Source of the DNA: JANNYA01 sp031422315
GTDB taxonomy: Bacteria; Pseudomonadota; Gammaproteobacteria; Xanthomonadales; SZUA-5
Assembly (NCBI GenBank): GCA_031422315.1
Contig: JANOQN010000042.1
Span: 1-64,000, forward strand
DNA length: 64,000 nt
Direction of reading: 5' to 3'
Below are positions 52,928 through 62,805 of this stretch, piece after piece. A model generated the notes under the pieces. It made no database searches, was not told where the DNA came from, and saw only the letters and a program-made list of their open reading frames with translations. The first letter of the stretch is position 1. The number at the start of each line of letters is the position of its first letter. A program made the translations under genes and the position numbers.

Positions 52928-53410
52928 ATGCAAATCACCGCCCAATCCGCCGCCAGCTTTCACTACACCTTAAAAAACAGCGCGGGCGAAGTGCTCGATA
53001 GCTCAGTTGGCGGTGATCCGCTCATGTACTTGCATGGTGCGGGCAACATCGTGCCCGGCCTGGAGCGGCAAATGCTGGGCAAATCAGTGGGCGATAAATT
53101 CAAAGCCACTGTACAGCCAGAAGATGGCTACGGAGTGCCAAACCCGGCCATGCTGCGGGTGGTGCCGAAAAGCGCGTTTCCTGCGGATGTTGAGCTGGAA
53201 GTCGGCATGCAATTTGGTACGCAAACGCCGCAAGGGCCAATGGCAATTGTGGTAAAGCATATTGATACCGAATCCGTTACCGTCGATGGCAATCATCCGC
53301 TGGCCGGCGTGACGCTGCATTTTGACGTCGAAGTGGTCGAAATACGCGAAGCCAGTGCGGAAGAGCTTGCGCACGGGCATGTACACGGCCCAGGCGGTCA
53401 CTCACATTAG
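52928..53410 (+). CDS. slyD: SlyD-type FKBP peptidyl-prolyl isomerase
   Basis: A 160-aa cytoplasmic FKBP with FKBP strands (FHYTLKNSAGEVLDSS, HGAGNIVPGLERQMLGKSVGDKF), the inserted IF chaperone domain (about 72-125) and a short His-rich tail HGHVHGPGGHSH that can bind nickel. Compared with E. coli SlyD the metal tail is truncated. AGGAAAA precedes the ATG. Role: folding helper and possible metal handling. Confidence 0.93.
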   Translation: MQITAQSAASFHYTLKNSAGEVLDSSVGGDPLMYLHGAGNIVPGLERQMLGKSVGDKFKATVQPEDGYGVPNPAMLRVVPKSAFPADVELEVGMQFGTQTPQGPMAIVVKHIDTESVTVDGNHPLAGVTLHFDVEVVEIREASAEELAHGHVHGPGGHSH

Positions 53411-53425
53411 CTTCGACACTGCTCG

Positions 53426-53686
53426 ATGACATCCTTCGCTTTGATTGCACCCGAAGATTCCGCCGTGATTCGCATGGCCTGGGAAGATCGCACTACGTTT
53501 GATGAAATCAAAGCGCGCACCGGTTTGACCGAAGCGCAGGTGATCGCGCTGATGCGTTCGAATCTGTCGGCATCTAGCTTTCGTATGTGGCGCAAGCGCG
53601 TGCATGGCCGAGTAACCAAGCATCGGCAGCGCTTGCAGCAGCGATTAAACCCGATAGACGAATCGGCGGATCAGCTAGATAGTTGA
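53426..53686 (+). CDS. TIGR03643/DUF2805 family small protein
   Basis: An 86-aa basic protein with AWEDRTTFDEIKARTGLTEAQVIALMRSNLSASSFRMWRKRVHGR, which is the diagnostic core of this family: a short helix-turn-helix-like unit followed by an Arg/Lys-rich tail. Function is unknown; members often lie near photolyase-type genes in other genomes, but here it follows slyD by 15 bp. The 201 bp downstream hold nothing recognisable. Confidence 0.85.
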   Translation: MTSFALIAPEDSAVIRMAWEDRTTFDEIKARTGLTEAQVIALMRSNLSASSFRMWRKRVHGRVTKHRQRLQQRLNPIDESADQLDS

Positions 53687-53887
53687 TCGCATGCAAAGGT
53701 ATTTCACTGCCGATAATTGGGACTGACAATACTGGGCTGCGTTACCTCAACTTCTGTTTCATGGATCGACACACTCCATGACAACCGTCACATGGTAATG
53801 ATCTATTCAGCGGCGTAGTCTGCGCGGGCTGCATTTAAGCCTCGCTCGGATGCACTTGCTAAAACTTGCCGCCTTACTGGAGATCAC

Positions 53888-54622
53888 ATGCGCACTTTCG
53901 GATTTACGCTCGCCACGCTTTCGGCGCTCACTTTGGCGAACCCCGCGTTCGCATTGACCGCCGACGAGTTAGTCGCAAAAAATATTGAAGCGCACGGCGG
54001 TATGGCGGCGCTAGACGCGATAAAAAACGTCAAGGCAGCCGGTAAACTTACTTTTGGCGGAGGTGATTTTTCCATTGATATGGCGATGTCGCAAATTATT
54101 GAACGCCCGGCGCAGCTGCGCTCAGAAGCCACCTTTCAAGGCATGACGATGGTGCAAGCGTTCGACGGCAAGGAATCCTGGATGATTTCGCCGTTCCAAG
54201 GCCGCAAAGACCCACAGCGCATGTCCGCCGATGAATCCAAAAGCTACAAGCTGCAAGCCGATATCGAAGGCGTGCTAGTGAACGCTAAAGCCAAAGGCTA
54301 CACGGTGGATTACTTAGGCATGGAGGACGTCGATGGCACCAACGCACACAAGCTGCGGGTCAAGCTCAGCGATACCGATACCCGGCTGGTATTTTTAGAC
54401 CCGGATCATTTTCTCGAGATTCGCTATGAAGATCGGCTGCAGGTGCGTGGCTCGGAAGTGGTTACCCGCACCGATATTGGCGATTACGAAAAAGTAGCGG
54501 GCTGGTACATGCCATTTTATTTTGAAGCCTCGGGCCAGCAGATCAGTATCGACACGATTGAAGCCAACGTCTCAGTTGCACCGGGTCAGTTTGCCTTTCC
54601 CGTCACCGCTGCTAAACAATAA
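53888..54622 (+). CDS. LolA-like outer-membrane lipoprotein-sorting fold protein
   Basis: A 244-aa exported protein with a signal peptide (cleavage near AFALT) and the start KNIEAHGGMAALDAIKNVKAAGKL typical of LolA/LppX-fold proteins that accompany large exported hydrolases. Half-barrel strands can be traced to FYFEASGQQISIDTIEANV. It likely binds a lipid or lipoprotein in the periplasm. It lies 12 bp before the propeller protein, so they form an operon. Confidence 0.78.
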   Translation: MRTFGFTLATLSALTLANPAFALTADELVAKNIEAHGGMAALDAIKNVKAAGKLTFGGGDFSIDMAMSQIIERPAQLRSEATFQGMTMVQAFDGKESWMISPFQGRKDPQRMSADESKSYKLQADIEGVLVNAKAKGYTVDYLGMEDVDGTNAHKLRVKLSDTDTRLVFLDPDHFLEIRYEDRLQVRGSEVVTRTDIGDYEKVAGWYMPFYFEASGQQISIDTIEANVSVAPGQFAFPVTAAKQ

Positions 54623-54634
54623 GGAATTTGCAAA

Positions 54635-57600
54635 ATGACGATTCAAAAAAGTCTCACGATCGCACTGCTGGCCTGTTTGAGCGCGGGGACACTGTGCGCC
54701 GCACCCACAAGCGCGGTTCGCTTTGATCAAAGCACACTATCGGGTTTGGGCGTTCGCAATATCGGCTCGGCACAGATGAGCGGGCGCGTTAGCGCGCTAG
54801 CCGCGTATGAAGAAAAAGGCCGAACTACCATGTATGTCGGCGCTGCTAGCGGTGGCGTTTGGAAAAGCCGCGATGGCGGCACCACCTTCGAGCCAATTTT
54901 TGACAAGCAGCCGGTGCAATCGATTGGCGCGATTACGATTGACCCGAGTAATAAGGAAACTATTTGGGTCGGCACCGGGGAAACCTGGGTGCGCAATTCC
55001 GTGTCGTACGGTGATGGTATTTATAAAAGCACCGACGGCGGGCAAAACTGGCAAAACATGGGTTTGAAGAACTCAGAACGTATCAATGAAATCATTGTGC
55101 ATCCGAAAGATTCCAACGTGGTGTACGCCTGCGCCACCGGCAAGCTGTGGAGCGATTCAACAGAACGCGGCTTGTATCGCTCAAAAGACGGTGGCGTCAG
55201 TTGGACGCAATTACTAAAAGGCGCCAGCGCATCAACGGGCTGCTCAGGCTTGACGATGGACGCGAAAAACCCCGACGTGATTTACGCTGGGCTGTGGGAT
55301 TTCCGTCGATTTGGCTGGTCGTTTCGCTCCGGTGGCTATGGTCCTGAAGCCAAATCCAATAGCGCGCTAATGCGCAGCACAGACGGCGGCAATAGCTGGA
55401 GTTCACTGACCGCCGCCAACACGCCGGGCTTGCCGGCTGGGCCGTGGGGCCGATTGGAAATGGAAATAGCCCCTAGCGATAGCAATATCGTTTACGCCTT
55501 TGTTGAGGGCACTGCGAGCGCGCTATATCGCAGCGCGGATGCTGGCAAAACTTTCGAGAAACGCGACGATTCGCAGATGATGGTCTGGCGGCCATTTTAT
55601 TTCGCCAAAATGATTGTTGATCCTAAAAACGCTGAGCGCCTATTCAAAACGAATTTGTACATGGTGGCCTCCGAAGATGGCGGCAAAAGCTTTTCGCCCG
55701 CCAGCGGTGGCTGCCACGTCGACTGGCATGATCTATGGATCAACCCGAATAACACCCAGCACTTGATCGGTGCGAATGATGGCGGCGTATGCGTCAGCAT
55801 GGATGGCGGTTCGCGCTGGAATATGCTGATGAACCTACCGATCAGCCAGTTCTATCACGTCGCGGTTGATAATCAGGATCCTTACCGTGTTTACGGCGGC
55901 CTGCAGGACAATTCATCCTGGACGGCAGAGTCGAGCTACCCCGGCGGCGTTGGCAATGAGCGCTGGGAAAATCTTTACGGCGGCGATGGATTCTGGGTAC
56001 TGCCTGAGCGCGATGATCCAAATATCGTGTACGCCGAATATCAAGGCGGCAACTTAGCAAGGATTGATCGGCGCACCAAGCAAGCGCGCGATATTCAACC
56101 GAAAGCTGCAGCGGGCGACAAGCTGCGTTTTAACTGGAATGCGCCGCTGCATATCAGCCCGAATGATGGCAAAACGCTTTATATCGGCGCGCAGTATGTC
56201 TATCGCACCCGTGATCGTGGCCAGTCGTGGGATAAAATCAGCCCGGATTTGACCACTAACGATAAGTCCAAACAGCAGCAAGAGCTTTCCGGCGGCATTA
56301 CCGTGGATAATTCTTCCGCTGAAATGCACACCACGATTTTTGCCATCGCTGAGCCCAAAGGCGAGCCCGACACACTGTGGGTCGGCACTGACGATGGCAA
56401 TTTGCAAATCACCCGCGACGCTGGCAAAAGCTGGACCAACGTCATTGGCAATATTAAAGGCCTGGCGAAAGCCAGCTGGGTCAGCTCGATTCGCACCAGT
56501 AACAAACTCGGCGAAGCCTATGTCAGCTTTGATCGGCACGCGCTGGGCGATATGGAACCGTACGCTTACCACACGGCGGACTATGGTAAGACCTGGAAAC
56601 GAATAGCTTCCTCACTACAGGGCATTCGCGGCCACGCGCACATCATTTTGCCGGATCCAGTCAAACCCGGCCTGCTGTATTTGGGCACTGAAATGGGCAT
56701 GTGGATATCGATCGACGGCGGCGCGCGCTGGGCTGAGTTCAAGGCGAATGAGTTCCCGGCAGTTTCAGTGCGTGACATTACCGTGCAAGAACGCGAGCAC
56801 GATTTAGTCATCGGCACGCACGGGCGCGGCATTTGGATCGTTGACGATCTCAGCGCGCTGCGCGGCTTGGACGATGCCGCGTTAACGGCTGAATTCTCCT
56901 TGCTGCCATCGCGTGCGAATCAGCAGCGCATTAGCGGCGTCGGCGGCTGGAGCAATGGCGATGCGACTTTCATCGGCGAAAGCGCAAGCAACGGCATCAC
57001 GTTAAGTTACTTCCAAAAAACCCGGCACATTTTCGGCAAAATGAAGATCGAAGTGCTGGATGCTGCGGGTGCGGTAGTTGATACCATTCCGGCCGGTAAG
57101 CGCGCCGGTGTGAACCGCATTACTTGGGCTGGGCGCGTCAAGCCGCCGACCGTGCCAAAAGCAGCGCAGGCCGCGTTCTCAGGCTCACAAGGCCCACGCG
57201 TGCTGCCCGGCACTTACACTTTGCGCGTCACGAAAAACGGTAAAACCTACGAGCAGCCGTTTGAGATTGCCTTGGATCGCCGAGCGGACTACACGCTCGA
57301 AGATCGCAAAGCGCAGTTTGCCGCCGCCATGCGCGTACACGCCTTATTTGGCGACATGAGCAAAATCACCAGCGGCATTGAGCAAATGCAACAAATGGGC
57401 GGCATGGCAATGAAGGCGCTGGGCGCTGATAGTAAGGATGGCAAAGCGTTGAGTAAGTTCTTAGTCGATGCGCAAGCGCTGCGTAAAGAAATCGTGGCCA
57501 CTAAAGAAGGCGGCGCGATCACCGGCGAAGAGCGCCTGCGTGAGCAAACCGATCAGCTTTATTCGGCGATCATGAGCTTTGAAGGCCGGCCTGGGCAGTA

Positions 57601-57835
57601 TCAAATTGATCGTATTGACGCGATCCAATCTGAGCTGAAAGACGTGCAAACGCAATTTGGCGAGCTAATGCAAAAGAACGGCCCACTGCTTGAATCCATC
57701 CGCAGCAAAATGGGCGCAGGCGGTGCATTAGATGCGCCCGCACCTGAGGTGAAGTCGGCGATTACTTGGGCGAATGACGCGTTTGGCAGGCCTTATCCGA
57801 TCAAAGCACGTTTGAGAAGAGTTGCGGCTGATTAG
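54635..57835 (+). CDS. Exported sortilin/VPS10-like beta-propeller protein
   Basis: A 1066-aa secreted protein with signal peptide (cleavage near TLCAA). Residues about 30-780 carry many Asp-box repeats (SRDGGTTF, STDGGQNW, SKDGGVSW, STDGGNSW, TRDAGKSW, DYGKTW), which build a multi-bladed propeller like the VPS10/sortilin or GH74 families. The C-terminal third has an immunoglobulin-like segment and a helical region (about 880-1030). No glycosidase acids can be assigned with confidence. It is coupled to a LolA-like protein and is probably periplasmic or secreted. Confidence 0.8.
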   Translation: MTIQKSLTIALLACLSAGTLCAAPTSAVRFDQSTLSGLGVRNIGSAQMSGRVSALAAYEEKGRTTMYVGAASGGVWKSRDGGTTFEPIFDKQPVQSIGAITIDPSNKETIWVGTGETWVRNSVSYGDGIYKSTDGGQNWQNMGLKNSERINEIIVHPKDSNVVYACATGKLWSDSTERGLYRSKDGGVSWTQLLKGASASTGCSGLTMDAKNPDVIYAGLWDFRRFGWSFRSGGYGPEAKSNSALMRSTDGGNSWSSLTAANTPGLPAGPWGRLEMEIAPSDSNIVYAFVEGTASALYRSADAGKTFEKRDDSQMMVWRPFYFAKMIVDPKNAERLFKTNLYMVASEDGGKSFSPASGGCHVDWHDLWINPNNTQHLIGANDGGVCVSMDGGSRWNMLMNLPISQFYHVAVDNQDPYRVYGGLQDNSSWTAESSYPGGVGNERWENLYGGDGFWVLPERDDPNIVYAEYQGGNLARIDRRTKQARDIQPKAAAGDKLRFNWNAPLHISPNDGKTLYIGAQYVYRTRDRGQSWDKISPDLTTNDKSKQQQELSGGITVDNSSAEMHTTIFAIAEPKGEPDTLWVGTDDGNLQITRDAGKSWTNVIGNIKGLAKASWVSSIRTSNKLGEAYVSFDRHALGDMEPYAYHTADYGKTWKRIASSLQGIRGHAHIILPDPVKPGLLYLGTEMGMWISIDGGARWAEFKANEFPAVSVRDITVQEREHDLVIGTHGRGIWIVDDLSALRGLDDAALTAEFSLLPSRANQQRISGVGGWSNGDATFIGESASNGITLSYFQKTRHIFGKMKIEVLDAAGAVVDTIPAGKRAGVNRITWAGRVKPPTVPKAAQAAFSGSQGPRVLPGTYTLRVTKNGKTYEQPFEIALDRRADYTLEDRKAQFAAAMRVHALFGDMSKITSGIEQMQQMGGMAMKALGADSKDGKALSKFLVDAQALRKEIVATKEGGAITGEERLREQTDQLYSAIMSFEGRPGQYQIDRIDAIQSELKDVQTQFGELMQKNGPLLESIRSKMGAGGALDAPAPEVKSAITWANDAFGRPYPIKARLRRVAAD

Positions 57836-57863
57836 TCGCCTAATGCAAAACGTAGTTGAAAAC

Positions 57864-58472
57864 ATGACCGCCACGCGCACCCCACGCGTGGCAGTTTTGT
57901 TAAGCGGCGCTGGCACCACACTCAACGCGCTGCTGCAAGCTGCCGATAGCGGTCATTTGCAGGCCAATATAGTCCTGGTGTGTAGCGATCAAGTCGAGGC
58001 GAATGGCTTGCAGATTGCTCAACAGGCGGGTGTTCCAGCAGTGTTAGTCGCTCGGCGCGAATTCGCCAGCAAAGCAAAGTTTGAAGATGCGCTATTGGCG
58101 GTGGTGGCGAATGCAAAGGCTGATTGGATCGTATTAGCGGGATTCATGCGTGTTTTGAGCGCGCGGGTTTGTGATGTCTGGTCGGCACGGGCGATTAATC
58201 TGCACCCATCATTACTGCCAAAATACCCGGGGCTTAATACGCATCAACGCGCAATCGATGCAGGTGATACCGAAGCTGGAGCAAGCGTACATTACGTCAG
58301 CGCGGAGCTCGATGGCGGGCCAGTTATTGCGCAAGTTCGGGTAGCTATCGTTCCGGGCGATAACGCTGACACTCTGGCTGCACGCGTCAAGCAGGCCGAA
58401 CAAACGCTGCTGATTGATTGCTTGCAGGCGCTGTGCACAGGTTCGCAACTGAATCAATCAAACCCAAAGTGA
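57864..58472 (+). CDS. purN: Phosphoribosylglycinamide formyltransferase
   Basis: A 202-aa enzyme that transfers formyl from 10-formyl-THF to GAR in purine synthesis. RVAVLLSGAGTTLNALL is the N-terminal strand and phosphate loop; the catalytic Asn/His of INLHPSLLPKYPG and the Asp of ELDGGP are all present. The ATG at 57864 is preferred to those at 57843 and 57822, which give non-family extensions; none has a strong ribosome site. purM is not adjacent. It lies 28 bp after the propeller gene. Confidence 0.93.
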   Translation: MTATRTPRVAVLLSGAGTTLNALLQAADSGHLQANIVLVCSDQVEANGLQIAQQAGVPAVLVARREFASKAKFEDALLAVVANAKADWIVLAGFMRVLSARVCDVWSARAINLHPSLLPKYPGLNTHQRAIDAGDTEAGASVHYVSAELDGGPVIAQVRVAIVPGDNADTLAARVKQAEQTLLIDCLQALCTGSQLNQSNPK

Positions 58473-58544
58473 CTAAATTGAACGCGAAAACCCCACCCGC
58501 TTTGCTATTGTCAGCGGCCTACTGAATACGGCCTATATTTTGCC

Positions 58545-59339
58545 ATGCGCTTAAATACCACCTTTGCCGAGCTAAAAAGTCGCTCCGCCACCGGCCTGAT
58601 TCCTTTCATCACCTGCGGTGATCCGCACCCGGATTGGACGTGTGAGATCATGCACGCGCTAGTCGCAGCCGGGGCCGATGTAATCGAGCTGGGCATGCCT
58701 TTTTCCGATCCCGTCGCCGATGGCCCGGTGATTGAAAAAGCCAGCGAGCGCGCAATTGCCAAAGGCGTAACGCTGCATGTGGTGCTGGATACCGTGCGGC
58801 AATTTCGGAAAATAAATGCGCATACGCCAATCGTGCTGATGGGCTATTTGAACCCGATTTTGCAATATGGGCGGAGCGATTTTTTCCAAGCCGCAAATGT
58901 TGCAGGCGCGGATGCCTTGCTACTGGTGGATTGCCCAATTGAAGAATCCGAAGCCATGCGGCCTGAATTGCACGCCGCAAACATGCAGCAGATTTTCCTG
59001 GTCGCACCGACCAGCTCACCGGCAAGGCGCGCGCGCATGGCGGCCAGCGCTGAAGGCTTTTTGTATTACGTCAGCTTTGCCGGCATCACCGGCGGTAGCC
59101 AGCTTGATCCAGTTTCAGTCAATGCCGCCGTGGCCGATCTCAAAGCCATGAGTAGGGCGCCGGTCGCGGTTGGCTTTGGTGTCAAGGATGCCCAGAGCGC
59201 AAAATCAATTTCAGCGCACGCGGATGCGGTAGTCGTTGGCAGCGCATTGGTGCAGCGTTTAGCGGAATGCATAAGTGCTGAGCAAGCAGCGGCAGCCGCG
59301 CGAGATTTTTTGGCGCCGATAAGAAGTGCGCTGAGTTAA
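58545..59339 (+). CDS. trpA: Tryptophan synthase alpha chain
   Basis: A 264-aa TIM barrel that releases indole from indole-glycerol phosphate. Catalytic Glu48 (VIELGMPFSDP) and Asp59 (VADGP) and the phosphate loops AGITGG and VGFGV are intact. Length is normal. trpB is not upstream: the preceding gene is purN, so the usual trpBA pair is separated or trpB lies elsewhere. Ends before a convergent membrane-protein gene with 158 bp of unremarkable sequence between. Confidence 0.96.
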   Translation: MRLNTTFAELKSRSATGLIPFITCGDPHPDWTCEIMHALVAAGADVIELGMPFSDPVADGPVIEKASERAIAKGVTLHVVLDTVRQFRKINAHTPIVLMGYLNPILQYGRSDFFQAANVAGADALLLVDCPIEESEAMRPELHAANMQQIFLVAPTSSPARRARMAASAEGFLYYVSFAGITGGSQLDPVSVNAAVADLKAMSRAPVAVGFGVKDAQSAKSISAHADAVVVGSALVQRLAECISAEQAAAAARDFLAPIRSALS

Positions 59340-59497
59340 AGCCGCGTCACGATGCAAGTTCTGCTTTTTCGCCGCAGGTTCATTCGCGCTGTGATGGCGC
59401 AAGCGTTCTCGCCAACACAGCAACAGTAGCAATGAACCCCAATGCAGCAAACCCCGCTACAAGTCGTATCAGCCGCTTGCGCGTTACAGCAGCCACG

Positions 59498-59926
59498 CTA
59501 CTTTGCCGCTATCCAACCGCGCGCTAAGGCTCTGCGCGTCAGCACAATCAAACCAATTGCGATGAGCAAAACCATGCCTTGCAAGCCCAACACTACAGGA
59601 TTAATTCGTACGTCTGCGCCGCTCATGGCGAACAGGCTGACATCTTGCGCCAGAACGCCGATGAGTGATGTGATCAGTGCCGGTAGCGCCCAGCGCTTTC
59701 TTAAGATAAGGCCGACACAGCCCAGTGCGCCAATCCAAACCGCGATCGCAGTTGCCGCGACCGACCATGCTGGTCTTGCGGCATAAAGCAGCTGATCGGC
59801 AGCGCTCATTTTTGCGACATCGGCGGGCGTTAGCATCACATCCGCTAAATAGGCGGCGCAGCCCATCAAATTCCACAACAGGGCGACGATCGCTACCGGT
59901 AAAAACCATTTGGGTGGGGTGTTCAT
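59498..59926 (-). CDS. Conserved four-helix membrane protein
   Basis: A 142-aa protein with four membrane segments (about 7-29, 52-72, 79-98 and 109-131), a conserved periplasmic-type loop with TPADVAKMSAADQLLYAARPAW between the first and second, and a short basic C-terminus. GGAG lies 8 nt before the ATG. Proteins of this pattern are common as uncharacterised sugar-transport-like small membrane proteins; function unknown. Confidence 0.75.
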   Translation of the reverse strand: MNTPPKWFLPVAIVALLWNLMGCAAYLADVMLTPADVAKMSAADQLLYAARPAWSVAATAIAVWIGALGCVGLILRKRWALPALITSLIGVLAQDVSLFAMSGADVRINPVVLGLQGMVLLIAIGLIVLTRRALARGWIAAK

Positions 59927-60150
59927 GGGTCAGGCTCCAGGTTGTGAAGGAGTCGTTAGCGTAGCGCGAAACTTCGGTGTTTTACAGTTGTGAAGATGGA
60001 TTTTGCAGCGCTGAATCTGGCCTCAGCATTGGCATTGCAAACGGTTTGAGTGATGATCTCAGCTACCCGCCACTTAGCCGCACCAAGATTACTCATAAGG
60101 CTGCAAACATTGATATGTCAGATTGGGATTTCTAAAATCGTAACTCAGCA

Positions 60151-61347
60151 ATGCTCTGGCTCAACCTAATTATCGCAGCCGGCGCTGTGCAAGGCCTGAT
60201 ATTGAGCGGGGCGCTTTGCTTCGTCTCTGCTCGGCAAAAGAATCCGCCGCTCTATTGGCTGGCTGGGTTTGTCGGCGCGTTTTCGCTATTGGTGACCAGC
60301 GATGTGCTGCTGGCGACGCGTGCGATTTTTGAACTGCCGCACGTGTATCAGCTGTTTGATTTTTTGGTGCTTTGTTTGGGGCCGCTCTGTTATGGCTATG
60401 TGCGCGGGGTTTTAGGCCACCCGCCCTGGCGCTGGCGCACGATTTGCTTGCACTTTTTGCCGGGTGCGCTGCTGTTTTTGCTTTTGCTGCCCGATATTTT
60501 GAGAAATTCAGCGATTAAACGCGCTGCGATTGTGGCTGATGTGGCGGCGTTTGCGCATCCGGGCAGCATCTTGTTCGTGGCGGCGATTGGACTGGCCGCG
60601 TTGGCGTATTTGCTAGCCGCTTTGGTGCTCATGCAGCGCTACTGGCGCAATTTAGAAAACGCCTATTCAAGCACCCAGCGCTACCGATTGACTTGGCTTG
60701 CACAGCTTCTGGGTTTTTGCGCGGTGGTTTGGCTAATGTGGATGAACTCGATTGTGTTTCAGTCGGCCTGGACTGATTTAGGCACGCAGCTTGCGCTCGG
60801 TCTGGGCATTTATGCGCTGGGCTATTGTGGGCTGTTGCAGCCCAGGCTTTGGGCAAACCCAGCGCAAAATGCATTTGAAGCAACTCAGGTTGAAAAACCT
60901 GCGCCATCTAATCCGGTGCACGAAGCGTTAGCGCTTGTGGATTTGCCACTGGCACCGCTGGAAAACTTCCCTAGCAAATACAGCAAAACCGGTTTGAGTT
61001 CTGCGGCGCTGACAGATATCGGCGCGCGCTTAGATCAGCTCATGCAATCCGAACTGCTGTTTTTGGAGCCCGAGTTATCGCTCACTGAGTTAGCCAAAAG
61101 GCTCAACGTGAGTGCGCACACGCTGTCGCAAACGCTGAACATGCACTTTGGCCGCAGTTTTTTTGAGTACGTAAATGCGCTGCGCGTGAAGGAAGTCGAG
61201 CGCTGTTTTGCCGATCCGGCATTTGCAAAACAGAGCATTTTGCAGATCGCGTTAGCGTCGGGCTTTGCTTCCAAAGCGACGTTTAACGCGACTTTCAAGC
61301 GTTTGAGCGGCTCGACCCCGAGCGCAAGCCGGGCAAAATTTAGCTGA
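60151..61347 (+). CDS. AraC-family regulator with seven-helix membrane domain
   Basis: A 398-aa protein with about seven membrane segments in residues 1-230 and a cytoplasmic C-terminal AraC/XylS DNA-binding domain (about 290-398: LTELAKRLNVSAHTLSQTLN and ILQIALASGFASKATFNATFKRLSGSTPS). Such membrane-bound AraC regulators sense envelope or extracellular signals. It may control the downstream exported serine hydrolase, 150 bp away, but no operator was identified. Confidence 0.88.
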   Translation: MLWLNLIIAAGAVQGLILSGALCFVSARQKNPPLYWLAGFVGAFSLLVTSDVLLATRAIFELPHVYQLFDFLVLCLGPLCYGYVRGVLGHPPWRWRTICLHFLPGALLFLLLLPDILRNSAIKRAAIVADVAAFAHPGSILFVAAIGLAALAYLLAALVLMQRYWRNLENAYSSTQRYRLTWLAQLLGFCAVVWLMWMNSIVFQSAWTDLGTQLALGLGIYALGYCGLLQPRLWANPAQNAFEATQVEKPAPSNPVHEALALVDLPLAPLENFPSKYSKTGLSSAALTDIGARLDQLMQSELLFLEPELSLTELAKRLNVSAHTLSQTLNMHFGRSFFEYVNALRVKEVERCFADPAFAKQSILQIALASGFASKATFNATFKRLSGSTPSASRAKFS

Positions 61348-61496
61348 GTGCGCTGCATTAAATTTCGCAAAATCAGTGGCTTACACGCTTTCCCAGAAAC
61401 TCGGACGTGAACCTCGGACGTGGTATTCGTCCAATCTAATGGGCGCGGACGCCAGCGGCGCACCTAAATACTAGGCTCACGGCTCCCACCACTTGG

Positions 61497-62678
61497 ATGC
61501 CCGTCATGCGCGCTCTTTTAAAGCACATTTTCACTTTCATATTCGTATTTGCATCAGCAACCCTCGCCAATGCATCGGCCGCCCTTGATCAAAAAGCGCA
61601 GGCACTTCAGACATTAACGCGTGCGCCTGGTGTGGCACTAGCGGTTTTTAGCACCAACGAATTCGATCAGGGCGCTGCGGGCGTCCGGAAACTGGGCGAA
61701 GCAGCAGCAATGACGGGCAATGAGCAGTTTCACCTAGGCTCAAATTTAAAAGCCATGACGGCCTTAACGGTAGCCAGCATGGTCGAAGCTAATCAGCTGA
61801 GCTGGAGCGCAAAACTGCGGGATCTTTTGCCAGAACAAGCCGCCAGCATGCGGGCGGAATATCGAGACAAAACGCTGCTCGATTTGTTAACTCACAAAGC
61901 GGGCATCGTCGGCGTATTGGACTTGTCGGCAATATTGGCGCTGCCTACATTTAACGGTAATCCGCGCCAACAGCGCGCCGAGTTCACCGCGTGGGCACTC
62001 ACGCAGGCGCCCGATATTGCACCCGGTGCGGAAGCACAATATTCCAATGGCGGGCTGACGATCGCTGCCAGCATCGCCGAGCGGGTCGCAAATCAAAGCT
62101 ATGAGTCGCTACTCAGCGCCAAAGTACTCAATCCGCTCGCGATTCCAGCACGCTTTACGTGGCCAGCAACAGGATCTGCTGCGACTGCGCTTACGCAGCC
62201 TTGGGGGCATGTGAGCGAAGACGGCGCATGGATCCCGAACGATCCCAACGCGCCAGAAAATCAGTTCCCGCAATTTTTGAACCCTGCGGGCAATATTTCG
62301 ATGACACTGATTGAATACGCACGAACCGTGCGTTTACATCTGCGCGGCCTGCGCGGCGAATGCACCGCCAATCCGGCGCAGATTGTTAGCAACCAAACGT
62401 TTCAATTTTTGAACACGCCGCAATCAAATCTATTGCTGTCACCAGCGTGGCTGGTAAGCAATGTGGCAGGCGAGCCGACCAGTTTTTTCAACGGCTCAGC
62501 CGGTACGTTTTACATCGCGGTGGCGATCCAGCCCAGGCTCAACAAGGCAGTTGTGGTGGCGATCAATGCCGTTGAAGAATCTGTCGAATTTGAAACGGCA
62601 GTGTCGGATGCAGTTTTGGATTTGCTTGAATTGGAATCGCTCAGCGTGTTCGACAATAGTTTTGAGAGTTGCAGATAA
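61497..62678 (+). CDS. Exported serine hydrolase of the beta-lactamase/DD-peptidase fold
   Basis: A 393-aa protein with signal peptide (cleavage near ANASA). The SxxK motif is S82-N-L-K85 and the YxN motif is Tyr182-Ser-Asn184, so the fold's catalytic set is present; the third motif is not obvious. It belongs to the broad class C beta-lactamase-like/esterase group (PF00144). The C-terminus ends SVFDNSFESCR, a variant of the FxxxFE tail seen in other exported proteins here. Likely an esterase or peptidase rather than a resistance enzyme. Confidence 0.82.
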   Translation: MPVMRALLKHIFTFIFVFASATLANASAALDQKAQALQTLTRAPGVALAVFSTNEFDQGAAGVRKLGEAAAMTGNEQFHLGSNLKAMTALTVASMVEANQLSWSAKLRDLLPEQAASMRAEYRDKTLLDLLTHKAGIVGVLDLSAILALPTFNGNPRQQRAEFTAWALTQAPDIAPGAEAQYSNGGLTIAASIAERVANQSYESLLSAKVLNPLAIPARFTWPATGSAATALTQPWGHVSEDGAWIPNDPNAPENQFPQFLNPAGNISMTLIEYARTVRLHLRGLRGECTANPAQIVSNQTFQFLNTPQSNLLLSPAWLVSNVAGEPTSFFNGSAGTFYIAVAIQPRLNKAVVVAINAVEESVEFETAVSDAVLDLLELESLSVFDNSFESCR

Positions 62679-62739
62679 GTTTTGCGTGCCAAAGCCGGGT
62701 CGAATGCGGTGTTAGAAACGGCATGCGTGGTTTGAAGAC

Positions 62740-62765
62740 AGCGAGCTGCAGTTTTGCAGCTCGCT
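62740..62765 (+). terminator. Strong intrinsic-type hairpin
   Basis: AGCGAGCTGCA and its complement form an 11-bp perfect stem around GTTT, followed by ATTTCTAT. It lies between the convergent serine-hydrolase gene and the Cys-rich exported protein gene and mainly serves the plus strand. Confidence 0.75.
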
Positions 62766-62805
62766 ATTTCTATCTGCTATCTATCAAACCAACTGATTCA
62801 GCGAT

